Positions 11,931-23,527 of a DNA stretch of 64,000 nucleotides are shown here, piece by piece. The stretch is taken from the NCBI GenBank assembly GCA_021234155.1, contig JAJEKV010000049.1, positions 6,917,427 to 6,981,426 of the forward strand, read 5' to 3'. The position numbers and the translations under genes were made by a program. The first letter of the stretch is position 1; every line of letters begins with the position of its first letter. Below the pieces are notes generated by a model. That model saw only the letters and a list, made by a program, of their open reading frames with translations. It had not been told where the DNA came from and did no database searches. Source of the stretch: Isoetes taiwanensis. Taxonomy: Eukaryota; Streptophyta; Lycopodiopsida; Isoetales; Isoetaceae.

Positions 11931-12880
11931 CCTTTTTCACAATTTTGATTTGACCATATCTTTTTCATTCCCCCTTCAGATCACAATTGTCATTCTCTTT
12001 ACAGTTCAAATCTTCTGCCAGTCTCTTGAATCTGTTTCCACTTAATGCCTTTGTGATAGGTCAGCTAATTGATATTCAGACTTAATATAGCTAAGCTGTA
12101 TAAAATTTCTATTCACTATTTCCCTAATAAAGTGCATCTCCAATTCTATGTGCTTGGTTCTTTCATGGAGAACGAGATCCTTTGTCATTGCAATGCAGTT
12201 TTGGCTATTACAGAAAAGTACAGTGCTGCCCTTTTGTGGAGTTCCTAATTCGTCTAAAAATCTTCTGGCCCATATAATTTCCTTAGCAACTAATGTAGTT
12301 GTTGCATACTCAGATTCTGCTGTGGATAATGCTATTGATCCTTGTTTCTTGCTTCTCCAACTAACTGGCCCGCCTCCAAGAATTAGTGTATAGTTAGAGG
12401 TTGACTTCCTCTCATCTAAATCCACGAGTCTGCATCATGTATGCTTTTAGTTGTAAATCCTCTGAGTTGAATACTAAACCAGCATACTGAGAACCCTTTA
12501 GATATCTTAGAACTCTTTTTGCTGCAATCCAGTGACCCTTTCCTGGATTGTTATTATATCTGCTCAGAACATTTACTACGTATGCTATATCTGGTCTAGT
12601 ATTGTTTGCCACATACAAAAGACTACCAATCAATTGTCTGTATGAAATGGATTTTATTTCTTCCTTTTCCTTTTTCATCCTCGGACAAAGATCTTTAGAG
12701 AGTTTGCATCCTGGAAGTACCGGTGTCTTAACAGAGTTGCAATCTTGCATGTTAAACTTTTCAAGCATATATTATACATACCTGGTGTGTGTCAGTGTAA
12801 GAATCTTTTTCTTCTTGTCTCGAAACACTTCAATTTCAAGGAATCTTTTTAACTCACCTAAGTCTGTATCTTTTCTTTCA
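11930..12880 (-). pseudogene. Ty1/copia pol fragment (end of RT and RNase H)
   Basis: Read on the minus strand, DLGELKRFL near 12870 and MLEKFNMQDC mark the end of a copia reverse transcriptase. SYRQLIGSLLYVANNTRPD, LSRYNNNPG and HWIAAKRVLRYLKG follow in the usual order. RNase H continues as RKSTSNY, SWRSKKQ, STAESEYATT and HERTKHIELEMHFIRE. The segment that should carry the first RNase H aspartate (DADW-like) is lost at a frameshift near 12415. A second one-base loss near 12060 separates ADL from ITKALSGNRFKRL. A polypurine GAAGGGGGAA follows the stop. No integrase, gag or pair of LTRs is present. Dead copy. Confidence 0.9.
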
Positions 12881-12912
12881 ATTGTGAAGATTCAGCCCCA
12901 AACCTGTGAAGA

Positions 12913-14181
12913 TGTATTTGACTAAATGTTTGCACTGTAGACATTTAAAGGTATGGTAGCTATACACTTACATATTATTGCATGGGTGTGCCATCAAACG
13001 ATATAACTTCACATAGAACTGCAATAGGACTTTTATTCTTAGGTTGAAATGACGTATGATCATTGCCTGTGCGTATTCAAGGATGGGAGGGCATGGTACT
13101 AATTAGCTTTGAGGCCATACTTAGGATTTTTGACTCAGTCCACGTTGCATATCTAAAGCATAAAACCTTTTTTACATGGTAATGGCTGGCCCTGTATAGT
13201 ATTTAAATTATTGCATACTATATGGACCTACTATGGGAGCAGGGGAGCAGACCCTGCCATACACACATGGGTTATGGTATTGACGGCCTAAGACTTTTGG
13301 GTGATTGAAAGCATGGTATACATAATGTTTAAATCAATTAAAGTTTATATGGGTGATTTAATAGCATCCTTTTTTCTAAATGGAGGACTATGGTAATAGT
13401 ATAGGGTACGAAATAATATACCAAGTGTGATGCACATTACTGTTTTTTCGGTCCGATGCTGGCACAGACCTAAGGTAGCTTGGCGGCTGAGCTTGATGGC
13501 CGAATCTTACACGAACCAAGCCGGATCTTCTGATACAAGATAATACGATCTGCCAGGTGTGGTTTCAAATATCCTTTTCCTACCTAATTCCCTATCCTGT
13601 GCGTTGTGAGAATACTGCTGTAAACTAGGGTTAAGTGATCGATACCAAGTCAAAATTTGGACTCACATGCGAAACTCTTTAAACTAATGTCCTTCGGCTG
13701 ATTTGACCTGATACAGACCTGCTTTTGGGTAATGGAAGAATTATATGAGGAAGAGTATGACTCTGATGGCTGCCCATTTGAAACGAACCATGGAGCAGCT
13801 TTAGACGTTGAATTGTTAGCTGAAGAACTCCATGCATATCTTGAGCACAATCGATTACTCGCAAGTTAGAAATGGATAATGATAGTGGTTATGGGCGAAA
13901 CGCCCATGGCGATATGATCAAAGATAAGGGTGGTAATTATGGTGCATCATCCAAACGAGGGGGATATAAGCAAGGGCATTATAACTCCAGAAGCATTGTT
14001 CCAGACAACAGGAGAATGTCAATAATGAGTATGATCAAGAAGAAAATCAGGTTTGGAATGTTCCCTTCATTTAGCTGAAAAAAACCTGCTGATCCACCTA
14101 CTTATGTTGGGATTCTTGGGGTATGACTCTCATATTGTAGCAAGGAATCAATCTAAGACAGGGCACTACTCTGCTTTACTT
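12913..14181 (+). repeat. Left direct repeat of the Penelope-like element, part 1
   Basis: Matches 23528 to about 24790. The match starts at TGTATTTGACTAAATG and runs to CTTTACTTGAATA, where the 3.4-kb foldback element is inserted. It contains a reading frame described separately at 13732-14078. Differences from the right copy sit mostly at CTG, CAG and CG words. Confidence 0.9.
13732..14078 (+). pseudogene. ORF within the direct repeat, left copy (unknown acidic protein)
   Basis: From an ATG at 13732 the frame reads MEELYEEEYDSDG and LDVELLAEELHAYLEH, then stops at 13869. It continues in another frame as MDNDSGYG, GGNYGASSK and GHYN up to 14078. The right copy (about 24344-24680) keeps the second part more intact as KRPWQYDQHKGGNYGASS, EALFRIRENVNNEYD and ENQVWNVPFI. 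The likely ancestral product is an acidic, then Gly/Asn/Gln-rich protein of about 110 residues. No family is recognised. Its position upstream of the reverse transcriptase would suit an ORF1 or a first exon of the element, but that is inference. Confidence 0.4.
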
Positions 14182-15469
14182 GAATATGCACCCAAACAAA
14201 AGGGGGTTTAAGGGGGAATTTAATTTTAATGCGTGTAATGTAATGGTTTGTGTTATAGGTTAAAAAAATTTTTTGCCCCTTCGGGGCAATGAAAATTGTC
14301 TATGATTGTTGTGTACATCGCTATAGGTTCTTGTGCCTAAGACGATTGTGCTCCCTACTGAGACTATATCTCTAAAAGAGTGGTTTCCAACTGAAGAGCA
14401 AACAAATCATGTGAAACCTAAATATTTCAGTCTAAATATTTTGAAAGGGAATAAAAACATGCCTCAACCATACGCACAACTAATACAAGGCTTGCATTAA
14501 GTCGTCAAATTTTGCAAAAAGGATGTAGACCAAGCTAACAGATAATACACATAATAAATATGTAGGAAAATCTTAGTTGAAGAAACATGTCCAGAAATAG
14601 GTATGCATACAAATGGCATGCATACAAATTGCAGGCTAAATTCTCAGAACATATCCAAATGAAATGGATTGTAATGGAATATGTAGCATTATAACAGGGG
14701 GTTTTTTTTCTAGTTTTGTACGTTTTTTCCTATGGTTTTACTATGATTTGAAGGGCGTATTCCATGAGGTCTACTAATCAGTACAAATAGAGTGCGCACC
14801 ATATTTTCTTTGGCTTCCTCTTTTTTTTCATCAGTTTTCTAATGGTCTAGTTAGGATCCCATGCAAACATCGGCCCGTTCTGTTTTAGGGCAACAAAAAG
14901 GGCTGCCGAATTCATCTGTCTCTCTGTTGGGGTCGTTGGCACGATCGGCTGTTGGATGGTTGGAACTGAGGCGGTCTAGTATTGAGATCATTGGAATTGA
15001 AGGCGGTCTAGTATGGTAGTAAGCAGATTATTTATGCTTTATCTCTGTTCATTGCTTTATTACCGCATCCGCAGATGATTTTGATTGTGTTGCGGTTTTG
15101 AGACGCATATAAGACTCATAGGGTTTCAAACCGGTGTTCTATCTTCATACCAAAGTATCAACGCATGCTTGAGACCTCTCGGTGGTGGCCGATCTGCATG
15201 AGGGACTTTGCTACGAGCACCAAGTGGGGGAAATGTTGTATTTCGGTGACATTACGCTTGAGGCGTTTGTTGCAACAGAGTTTCTTCCGCAATCTTTGGT
15301 GGGCAAAATTGTTGATCCGATCGAAGGCCGGATCTGAGCAGTTGGACTTAGGTTTTGGCTTTCTTGGAGGGTTTTAAAAGGCTGGATTTTAGGAGCCGCC
15401 GAGAATAATTGTGGGATACTAGAAGTCTCTAGTAAGTGGGTCGAAAGCACCACCTCACTTTGTCCAAGT

Positions 15470-16518
15470 AACAATGTATAGGGGAAAGTGGCCGAGCATG
15501 GCATTCAACCCGAAAGAATTGAATCAAACATTTAATAAGCTTCTTGTAGTAGCACATGCAAGTATACATCCGAGACTTCACATGCAAGTTGTGTCCGTGT
15601 TGAGAGCATTGAGAGTGGGAAGGATCACGATACTGGCCAGTTGCTATCTTCGAAGTCATACATGCGGCTTTCTCCAAAGGGCTATGCTTCAAATGCCCTT
15701 TTTGTTTCACTAACTCCAAAGATCGGATGTTAAAATTTGAAATTCCGAAGATGAAGGGCAAAGGCAAGCTGAAAAGATTGGGTTCCCCTATCGTTATTTT
15801 ATCCGTTGTTGCAGGAGGAAAGCGGGAGGTTGATTTATATGCCTACATCTTTGGTGCAGACTTAATCTCTTTCCTCTATTTTGCATTATTCTACCAGTCC
15901 GCTATAAAGAGCAGCCCGGGGAGTTTCTAGAGGTTTATCGCCTTGAAGATCAATTTCCAAAGGAGTTTGTCTTTGTCCTTATGGTAGGTTTAACCATGTA
16001 TTATCTTGAAATCATTATCTTTCTTCAAAATGTAGTCTCGCTTATTAGGTCATCATTAACTCTTGTAATTGACATTAGGCTTTTATTTGTTTGTTTGGTC
16101 ACAGACTCTTTTTTCTTTTAATTGTCGTCTATCGTGTACTTTACGCCAAATCATGTGCAATCGGCAAGGTTCTTTATTATTTTCTGAACTTTGGACTCTT
16201 TACGGTCTATATAACAAATTTTGTGCGGGGAATGGAGCTGAAGCAGGTCAATCGGGTGGAATGTTCTTTCAGCTACTACCGTTCGTGTTTTCTTCCTCTT
16301 GAAAGCTCTCTCTTTATCACTACAAGCTTTGCGACTCAAGTTTGGTTTGCCTCATAAGAGCACTTTGTATGGTCGGTTTCTTACAAGGAGTGTGAGCAAC
16401 TTTAGTTGGCTTGGTTTTCGTGATATATCTGAGCATTGCCATTCCTATTTGAGCTTGATTGTGTGTGCTTGATTGGTCTTGTACTACTACGCCCCTCACT
16501 ATATACGATTGGTTGAAG
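15470..16518 (+). pseudogene. Fragment of a PIEZO mechanosensitive channel gene
   Basis: Three or four exon remnants line up with the C-terminal half of plant PIEZO, a very large mechanically gated cation channel. The first, 15470-15720, holds W-PEHGIQPERIES and FEVIHAAFSKG in shifted frames. The second ends at 15983 with LEVYRLEDQFPKEFVFVLM followed by a GTAGGT donor. After an AG at 16103-16104 come FFLLIVVYRVLYAKSCAIGK and VLYYFLNFGLFTVYITNFV. The frame later reads ALRLKFGLPHKSTLYGRFLT, and CVLDWSCTTTPLTIYDWLK is recoverable with one indel before a GTAAAA donor at 16519. Frameshifts, stops and the missing rest of the gene make it a non-functional captured fragment. Introns are retained, so capture was at the DNA level. 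Identification rests on remembered family sequence. Confidence 0.8.
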
Positions 16519-17289
16519 GTAAAACAACGGCAAATACTATGGCATTTTACATTAATCATTTTTGTTTATTAAAAGTTTGTTGCTCTTGCATAGTTGGAAG
16601 ACATTTACGCAAGTCCGTTCTTGGTACAATCGCGACAACAAAGCTGGCCCGAGATAGACATCAGTTAGGTCAAAAGCAGAGTGTCTGGATCAAATTTTAG
16701 AAGGCTGGCTTCTACAACTGCTCCTGCTGCTACATATTTATGTCAGGAAGAGACTGAAGCATTTCTTGTGGGAAGTACAAGCTTATGTGCAAAGCAAAGC
16801 CATGAAGATGCTTTGTTTTCCAAGCGGTATCTTTAGTACATATTGTCTTGGGTAACCAATTGTATCCAGTATATGGAATATGTATTTGAAGAAGGTAGGT
16901 ATCAGTTATTGTGATTTGACTTCCCGGGTGGTTCATTTGATAGGCAAAAACTTTACAGAAATAGAAATTTTCATGATGGTCGTCTTGTCATTGTTAGCAT
17001 GTTTCTAAATTCTTAGTTTTGTTGCTGCACTTGTTCTTTTCAGATTTGGTCTTGAACTAATGTTTTCTATTCTTCAAATGTGTTACCATTTGTCTATTAT
17101 CTATGATATTTTGTCACACTTAATATTAGGACTTCAAATGTAATGGCTTGTTGTTAGCTCTACTACTATTTTCTATTATGATTCATACGCACTAAGGAAT
17201 CTCCATGCACAGATATTATATGCACAATATTACATGCACTAAGGAAACTCCATGCACAATATTACATGCACCCCTACACCATCCTTAAT

Positions 17290-17567
17290 CTACACAAACC
17301 ATTGCATTTGACACATTTAAATTAAAATCCCCCTTAAACCCCCTTTGGTTTGGGTGCATATTCACACAGGGGGTTACGTAGGGCAGCGAGAGCCCCAAAA
17401 AATTTACAATACATGTACAAAATTAACACCATTAAGTACAATCTCTCAAACCTTATAGTATTTTGCAAACCTTAATGTACAGTATACAAAAACTTGTACA
17501 TGTATACCCCACAAACGAGGATCGCTACGTACGGTCCAGATCTTGGAATAAAGGGCAAATATGCCCA
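17290..17567. repeat. Foldback module, locus 1 (inverted arm and core)
   Basis: 17290-17366 is the inverted arm (AACCATTGCATTTGACACAT to GGTGCATATTCACAC). 17357-17567 is the core, beginning GGGGGTTAC and ending CCCATCCGACAGCT. The core matches 63374-63590 closely, and matches 58214-58433 in the opposite orientation. The second, direct arm found at the other two loci is missing here. Confidence 0.8.
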
Positions 17568-19366
17568 TCCGACAGCTTATGGGAGAGTAGTATAGCGGTC
17601 CGGTCACGATGCTTCCCCCTTAAATACAGCCTATCTTTAGCTGAATTCAATGGACCACCATTGTTTCTTTGAGTCTTAATGCTCAAACCAGAAATGTATT
17701 TGAGCCTACTTTTAGTTGCTGATCGATTTTTACAGTTTAAAATGTTATGATCTATTGTACATTTAGTGAAGTTGATTTAGCTAGAGGCTTTTGATTATGC
17801 ACTTGCTCTTATACTTCTAGTCCGGCCGGGGGTGGGGTAAAAGGTTACAATAGGTGACCGGCGATAAGTCGAGAAACCTAAGGTACCTTTTGGCCCCTCA
17901 CTCATTACCATTTTCATGCTAATGTTGTGTTGGTTGGTGCAGTGCGGGTTTCTCCTCCTTTTGTCATCTTTTATCACAAGTTCAAGTCCGGCCGAAGTAA
18001 ACGTCTCTGGAATTTTGTATGAACAAGTGGAGAATATAGCACGAGAAGTCTCAAGGGAAGGATTAACTAAACTTTATGACATTCAGATGCAAACATTATC
18101 TGTTGTTTACTGCTTTAATGCTTATGAGGCATTGACTTTATAGAGTTAAATGTGTTTTGGATTTGCTGTACTCTAAATTAGTCATGGTACAGTCAAACAA
18201 TGTATTTGAAGCAGTATCTTGCCTTAGTACGAATCCTAGATGTGGCCTGCTGATCTGATAGCACACATGTAAACATTGAGGACAAAACATGTGTATTTTC
18301 TAATGGCGGCCATGTCAGCATTTTACTGTATTGAAACAGAAAAATATTCTAGCCTCCCTTGTATTCTGATTAACATTATTAGCATATGCTGTTAGCAGTG
18401 TATTTTTAATGGCACTGATGCGAAAAAGCTTGTTCTCATGATAATAGCGCTGTCATATCCCATGTAGTCGAATATTGTGCAGAAAGATATATGGTTATGG
18501 TTTGCATTATGCATTAGTGAAAATGATTACTTAGGAGATGTTTTAACAGACTGGCAGAACATAACAATCGAATATATGTTGCATGCATGCATGTTATGAA
18601 GGCAAAAACTGAGTCTAAAGTTTATTTAAGCATGCATTGAGATTTGGACTTACATGCATCAGTCAATAATGGAAATTTATTCTCTGAAATATCTAAAGTA
18701 ACATGCTGACTTCTACTAAAACATTAAAAGCTATATACATGAATTGTATAACTGAAAAAGTATGTGAATAGAGGTGGAAAAGACATGCACGAACATAGGG
18801 GTATTGCATGCAATGGTCAATAATTACTGAGAATATAAGGGATAGTGTCTGCCTGTAAGCATACTAGGGCATAAATCGAACTGGGCAGTCGACTTGCGGA
18901 ATATACACGCATATACAATGCATGTCTGATGGCATATTGCATGTGCATGAAGGGTACACTTGCAATAATCTAATTCTTAGATTGTTATGGTTTGAGCCAA
19001 TTGGCAAAATGCAGTGATGATGCATAATATCTTGAGACTGCATATTGTCTTCTTGATTGGGATGAGAGGTTTAAGTAATACGGTTGATTTCTGAACTTGT
19101 GAAATGTATTGGGATCTCATTAATAATATGAGGCACGTAATGATGTAATGCATATGGCTCTTGAAGGAATGATGGTACAATGGCTTATGTCTTCCTTGAT
19201 CTAATGTTTCTAAATGATTATGTACTAAATACTTGAAGTATTGGAACTCGATGCCATCATGGACTCTGATCCTAGTATGGGCTCATCATACTGCCATAGG
19301 GATTGACCTTGGCAGATGTCATGCTAGTTAGCTGTTGCTTTGGCTAGCCTGGACTGGGTTTTTTTT
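17568..19366 (+). repeat. Left direct repeat of the Penelope-like element, part 2
   Basis: Matches about 24790-26573. It ends at ACTGGG plus eight T residues, where the unit begins again. A short conserved frame near 17995-18143 reads GILYEQVENIAREVSREG and LTKLYDIQMQTLSVVY before a TAG. It is present unchanged in the right copy (25202-25355). It may be an exon or a small ORF of the element and is not recognised. Confidence 0.85.
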
Positions 19367-19528
19367 AGGAATTTCAGTTCATTGGTTATACCAATGTCAT
19401 GGAGAGCCTATACTCAAGTATTTAGTACAATAATCATCTGATTTCTACTGTTTGTAACGTGTTTTATTATAGTATGGAAGGCATGCACTATGTCATTAAA
19501 CTAAGTTTTATCCGGGTGTAATTCACAG

Positions 19529-21078
19529 GACTTTGAACATGAGCTCATACTTCCTACTTGGAACAAAGAGTTATCTGCCTTAGGCTATAGGGCCATCAAA
19601 TCGGAATGCCCCAGCTATGCGGTACAAGGATTGATTTGCTGCATCAAGAACGTCATGGCTCATGAATACATACTGCAGAGGGAACTAGCCTTAAAACCAG
19701 GGCAGTATTCTATTACAATACATCTTGGTTTCAGCCAATGGATTACTGCTTTTGCTAAAATTAACAAGGCGGGTGATGACTGTGACAAAATTACCAAAGT
19801 GGTAGATGAACTATATGAAGGCCTACCTAGCATGATCTATGAGTGGACAAGGGAAGAAGACTGGTGCAAAGGGCTGTATCACAGGACAGTGAAAGCTCTT
19901 GATAAGGCCAACAACGTCAATAAAGATCAAAGGGCACTGGATATTATTCCGACAGATGAAACTGATGCTGAAGATGACTTTGGATCTGTTTTAAGTGAAC
20001 AGGAAAAAGCCTCTTTAAATGTGGGCAATGATGGGTGTGACAATGATAATCTTGACACATTTGAATTTACATTGAATAATTGTCTTAAGTTCCCAATTAT
20101 TCCAGAGAGGTTGGTTGAAAACCACGCTCTGCTATGCAACCAGGCTATATGGAGGACCAAAAATTTTGGCGCCATGTCCCCAATAAGCAGGGAAGCTTGG
20201 ATAGTATTGGGAGATATTACAGTAAACCAAATCAACGCTGCAAGTGTCGCAGCCAAACGAATGGAAAAGTTTGTGAAAAAGGAGGAAATTAAGTTGGGCA
20301 TTGATACAAGATTTTTCGACAAAAAATGCACCAAGAGTCCGTACATGTACATAAGTCGGAAAGGGACACATGGCATATCCGGCCCATATCTAGAAATGAC
20401 TTTTTCCTTAAGAGGATATGGAGGACCATGTGCCCATACATTAAATGTATCTGCGAGGGATGAACGAGGGAACAAGAAGAATAAAAGGGATTGTGGAGAC
20501 AACATGACGTGGCTTGACCACTTAATATGGTACATGTTGAATAACTGGAGGCCTTATATCCTAACATTTCGCCGCAAGTATAAATTGTTACATTGGGGGA
20601 TTTCTCAAAGGCCCACTGAAAACGAGCATTATGGCATACATCTCCTACTTGGAGGTGCGGGAAACACTCATTCGTATGGCCATCCAACTTGCAGCTGACC
20701 CTTGGTCTGATCTCAAGATAGGCATGGACAGATGTAAGATGGTGGAGATTTGTGAAAAAACAATTAAGCCGATTACCTTTTTAATGGATGCTGGAACTGC
20801 TGCTAGTAATAGCACAGGAAAACGGACATGGAAGAAGGCTGCCAGCCCTTCCAACAGCATGAAGACTACTGTTACAAGGCCACCTCGCATCACTTGTAAA
20901 CCTGTCGGTGAAGGACAATCTATTAGTGAGGTACCAGCTGGTTCAGATAGTGCATCCATCAAATGCATTGGTACTCAAGCTGCTTTGGGACACTCAGTCA
21001 CTAAAAACAGGAACAATGAGGCAATGGGACACGCTTGCATTACTGGTGAAGCACTGGTCTATCCAGCGTAAAAATGAG
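19529..21078 (+). CDS. Penelope-like element, N-terminal coding region (unknown domain)
   Basis: The frame opens directly after TTCACAG, a good 3' splice site at 19527-19528, so the true start lies in an upstream exon. The first in-frame segment (to 20698, about 390 residues) holds LPTWNKELSALGY, LGFSQWITAFAKIN, CLKFPIIPERLVENHALLCN and MTWLDHLIWYMLNNWRPYIL. No known domain is recognised. The segment is conserved in a diverged relative at 3640-4654, so it is a real part of the family. A frame change near 20650 leads to a Ser/Thr/Lys-rich linker, and a second before 21060 leads to HWSIQRKNE, which ends at a GTATGT donor (21079). Spliced to 21289 the frame continues without a break. No GIY-YIG or zinc-finger pattern is seen. 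Confidence 0.75.
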
Positions 21079-21288
21079 GTATGTACTAAAGACCACTACT
21101 TGTGATTTACTTCTGTCTTTGGTCAAGTCTGATCGGAAACTTGATGATCCATACATGATTCTGATTTCAGAATTTATATACTATTACTTGCCACTCGGCT
21201 TCTAAAATACTTCCGATGCCATTCTTTGGCTAATCCAGATAATTGTTTAGCTCTGATACTGTAATTTGTATTTTGATGCATGTTTCAG
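21079..21288 (+). other. Probable spliceosomal intron in the Penelope-like gene
   Basis: The boundaries are ATGAG|GTATGT and TGCATGTTTCAG|ATTTTT. The 210-bp segment is rich in T and contains stops in all frames. Removing it joins KNE to IFKTISLNC in frame. Retained introns are a known property of Penelope-like elements. Confidence 0.7.
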
Positions 21289-23357
21289 ATTTTTAAGACC
21301 ATTAGTCTTAACTGCCAGGGGAGACGTTTTCTTGTGGATAGTAGACCTAAAAACAAAATGAAGATTATCCATTGCACATTCATGTCCAAAGTACAAGATC
21401 AGATTTGTCTACCCAGAATATTTCATATGATTGCTATCGAATGCTTTGGTGACACGGGTAAAGGCATGATGGAGAATACCATGTTTGGCTGGAGGTATAT
21501 AGAAAATATAGGGATTTGTTTTATAAACCCTTCTTCATTTTTGCACAAGATATTGAAGCGCACTGCCCATGTAGTAATCCCAATCTTAAGTCCTTTATTG
21601 ATCCGGACATTGGCCACATTAGAACTACCAAGATGACCATCATTAGGAACAAGCTATTAAGAAACATGTTTTGCAAAGGTCTTAACCATATACCTGATAG
21701 GATCATGATGATGGATGAATTTGAGAGTGAGATCACCATGGTCTGCGACGCCTTTTTTGAGGCACACCGATTTCAGTACCCTGATATTACTGAAGAAGAA
21801 ATGAGTATATTCAAGACCAGGGTGTGGGATATTGCTTCCAAAAGGATCGGCATTGCACTCAGCAAGGAAAACATCAAGAAATTTGCTTTCATGGATCCTC
21901 TTGTTGTCAAGAACATGGAATGGCTGATCCGTAACTTCTATATTTCAGGAGTGGATAAAGCCACTAACAATCCATCTTTTATTTGCCCCAAACATATCCG
22001 GGATAAGGCCTTGGATAGATTAAATAGCCCTGATTTTCAAATAGTACTCAGCTCGCATAAGGAAATACAAGAATTTGTTAAAACGGATATTCAAAGTATA
22101 ATCGGATATTGGGGGTTCAATGCTGATAAGTTGCCTTATCTGCTAGGGGTATATAAGGCTCACAAAAAGGACTACAGGTGGATCACTAATGCACACAACA
22201 CCTTGTACACTGAGATATCTGAAATCATTACGGCAGGGCTCAATAATATCCTACAGGACTGGCCCGAGATCACTAAAATGCTATGTGCTAAAATCTATAC
22301 GCTATTTCCTGGAAAAGTTAATGCATGTTGGGTGGTAAATTCAATTTATGACGTAGTCATTAACCTTCCACCCAAGATACATGAGTTATTTGTGGCTGAC
22401 ATAACTAAGTGTTATGAAAATATACCATTAAGCGGAAATAACGGGATCTGCAACGTAATTGGTCTGGTAATTGAGGCAGCGTGGAGATGGCAGAAAAGTA
22501 AACACCACAAATATGAGTTGTGGATTAAAAACTCTAATAGTGGCTTTGTAGCTAAATGGTTCAAAATCGAGCCAAAGGGAAAATGCTGGGTTAAAATGGA
22601 GCAGCATACTTTTATTAGGGCAAACCACTGGCTTCTCTCTAACTGCTATATAGCAATGGGCAGTAAGACATGGCAGCAGATAAGTGGCATACCTATGGGA
22701 TTCTCGTGCAGTCCTAACTGGTGCAACCTATACCTTGCATGGTTCGAGGTATGTTTCATCAAAAACCTGGCAGCTCAGGGCAGATTCAGTGATATCATAT
22801 CATTCAAAGATACATTTAGATATATTGACGATCTGCTTGCTATTAATTGTCCACTAATTAGAGAATTTCTTAAGGATGCTTCTTTGGGGCATGATACCCA
22901 AATTAGTATCTATGACATGAGTAAGCTGGGGATCAAGGAAGAAACTACTTTTCATGATAGGTATGGCTCTGATAGGGCACAAAGTTGGAAGGCTAACTTT
23001 CTGAATTTAACCATTGAAATAGCAAATAACATGAGTGGTGTCTATAGGACCTCCAGATATGATAAAAGGGATATTCTACCCTTCAAAGCTCTGAAATTTG
23101 TGCATGCAGACAGCTGCAGACCGTATCACCAGGCACGGAATGTGGCGGTTTCACAGATTTTACCATATATGTATGTAAATTCCTGTCCATTCAAGGCAGC
23201 AACAGATATAATGGATCTCATTAAGAACTTCAGCGAAAACGGGTTTGATACACACGGCCTCAAGAGTAAAGTTACTGCTTACATTCAAGACAATGATTTT
23301 CCAGGACTCAAATTTGACACAACCTTACTCATACAAGAGATCACTAATGGCTGTTAA
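21289..23357 (+). CDS. Penelope-like reverse transcriptase
   Basis: After the splice site the frame reads IFKTISLNCQGRRFLVDSRP. It changes frame near 21465 and is then open as EYHVWLEVYRKYRD to the TAA at 23357. Counting from 21516, the palm is complete: CPC and GHIRTTKMTIIRNKLLRN (residues 17-50), the class signature DKATNN (147-152), YLLGVYKAHKKDYRWIT (208-224), motif A VADITKCYENIPL with D295, motif B GIPMGFSCSPNWCNLYL (391-407), and motif C FRYIDDLLAIN with D438 and D439. It is followed by the thumb-side FLNLTIEI and LPFKALKFVHADSCRPYH. The catalytic aspartates are intact, so this part may encode an active fold. The enzyme would copy element RNA into DNA at chromosome ends or nicks. No endonuclease domain is attached, as in the EN-deficient Athena and Coprina groups. 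Confidence 0.9.
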
Positions 23358-23527
23358 AAGGTACGCAATATTGTAGCAGTCTTCTAATTTATTACTTTGT
23401 TTTGGGAATATGGATACATATAGGGTAAGGGTTGGACCCCAGCTGTGATAGTGGGGTCCACCCTCCCTACAATTACAGCCTTAAGCATTGGGCCAAACTT
23501 ATCCTACGGATGGAGGTAGGATTTTTT
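23358..23527. other. Spacer between the RT stop codon and the right direct repeat
   Basis: Contains AAAAGGTACGC directly after the stop and an imperfect inverted pair (GGTTGGACCCCAGC with GTGGGGTCCACCC) at 23430-23465 that could form a hairpin in the transcript. No coding signal. Confidence 0.5.

Larger units (their letters stand above)
14182..17567. mobile_element. 3.4-kb foldback-type element carrying PIEZO exons
   Basis: This block is absent from the right direct repeat, where TTTACTTGAATA runs within four bases into TATGGGAGAG, so it is an insertion into the left one. It opens with an arm GAATATGCACCCAAAC plus AAAGGGGGTTTAAGGGGG. It closes with the inverted arm CCCCCTTTGGTTTGGGTGCA (to about 17352) followed by a 210-bp core (17357-17567). 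The same arm and core recur at 57899-58722 and 63229-63720. Inside are a hairpin GCCCCTTCGGGGC (about 14277), a 140-bp motif shared with 61030-61165 (about 14690-14830) and exons of a PIEZO gene. No transposase frame was found, so it would be non-autonomous. No target-site duplication is visible. Confidence 0.7.

Noticed and set aside
20656-20698. Continuation of the first Penelope-like frame to 20698 as true coding
   Set aside because: The end (GGAGNTHSYGHPTCS) loses protein character while the overlapping frame RETLIRMAIQLAADPW gains it; the frame changes near 20650.
19927-20968. Minus-strand frames of up to 202 residues
   Set aside because: They mirror the conserved plus-strand coding region of the Penelope-like element and have no recognisable domain.
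19367-23527. GIY-YIG endonuclease in the Penelope-like element
   Set aside because: The stretch WRYIENIGICFIN near 21500 looked suggestive, but the spacing and the conserved Arg and Glu residues of GIY-YIG nucleases are not there.
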